Source: an uncultured Thiohalocapsa sp.
Lineage (GTDB): Bacteria; Pseudomonadota; Gammaproteobacteria; Chromatiales; Chromatiaceae
DNA length: 57,924 nt
NCBI RefSeq assembly: GCF_913063425.1
Contig: NZ_CAJXYK010000041.1
Coordinates: forward strand, 1-57,924
Reading direction: 5' to 3'
A program made the translations under genes and the position numbers. The notes under the pieces were generated by a model. That model did not search any database, was not told the DNA's origin, and worked only from the letters and a program-made list of their open reading frames with translations. Positions 57,861 through 57,924 of this stretch are shown here, piece after piece (position 1 is the first letter of the stretch; each line of letters begins with the position of its first letter).

Positions 57861-57924
57861 CAATCGCCGATGGCGGGCAGGATGGCGCCAACCCGCGCGG
57901 CGCCTGGGCTGACGGGCCGGAACA

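Overview
The window is 57.9 kb of very GC-rich bacterial DNA. The gene content fits a gammaproteobacterium, and my best guess is a Chromatiales-type organism; this rests on protein style, since no rRNA or other marker gene is present. Clues include a PLP-dependent aspartate-decarboxylase-like (PanP-like) domain, a VPLPA/PEP-CTERM-like exported protein, a DUF29 protein and a multi-copy AAA-ATPase/PD-(D/E)XK family. No tRNA, rRNA, CRISPR array or intact transposase was seen.

Layout. 1-4.2 kb: the end of an AAA-ATPase/nuclease gene with a duplicated relic of its 3' end, a DUF481 beta-barrel protein, a shortened copy of a small membrane protein and a LOG-family nucleotide hydrolase. 4.2-11.8 kb (minus strand): an apparent operon of carbamoyltransferase, methyltransferase, Orn/Lys/Arg decarboxylase, an adenylosuccinate-synthetase-like enzyme with altered catalytic residues, and a P-type ATPase. 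12-19.4 kb: mixed genes (DUF29, helix-hairpin-helix membrane protein, small membrane protein, sensor kinase with a gutted receiver domain, exported protein, ilvE fragment). 19.6-52.4 kb: a large hybrid PKS/NRPS gene cluster, interrupted only by a second P-type ATPase. 52.4-57.9 kb: a glycine-zipper protein, a DUF697-like membrane protein, a third P-type ATPase and a small helical protein.

The biosynthetic cluster. Leftward: an adenylation (A) domain split by a PanP-like PLP decarboxylase, then an arginine:glycine-type amidinotransferase. Rightward: a PLP dehydratase-like enzyme, a nitrilase-family amidohydrolase, A-PCP-KS-AT-KR-ACP, TubC-C-A-PCP, TubC-C-A-PCP-TE, a second carbamoyltransferase/methyltransferase pair, an SDR, a JmjC/cupin oxygenase, a radical SAM protein, a methyltransferase and a sulfotransferase. 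Three of the four A domains carry Val-Asp instead of Asp-x at the start of the specificity pocket, a pattern I associate with beta-alanine-type substrates. The model I infer is that the embedded decarboxylase supplies beta-alanine in cis, the amidinotransferase adds a guanidino group, the assembly line builds a short peptide/polyketide core, and the tailoring enzymes carbamoylate, methylate, oxidise and sulfate it. The product is unknown.

Other themes. The two carbamoyltransferase/methyltransferase pairs are paralogous and lie about 34 kb apart in opposite orientations. Three copies of a hairpin-rich 150-185 bp repeat bracket the satellite operon and the main cluster. All three P-type ATPases lack the CPx metal-binding motif of ordinary heavy-metal pumps, and small membrane proteins occur near them.
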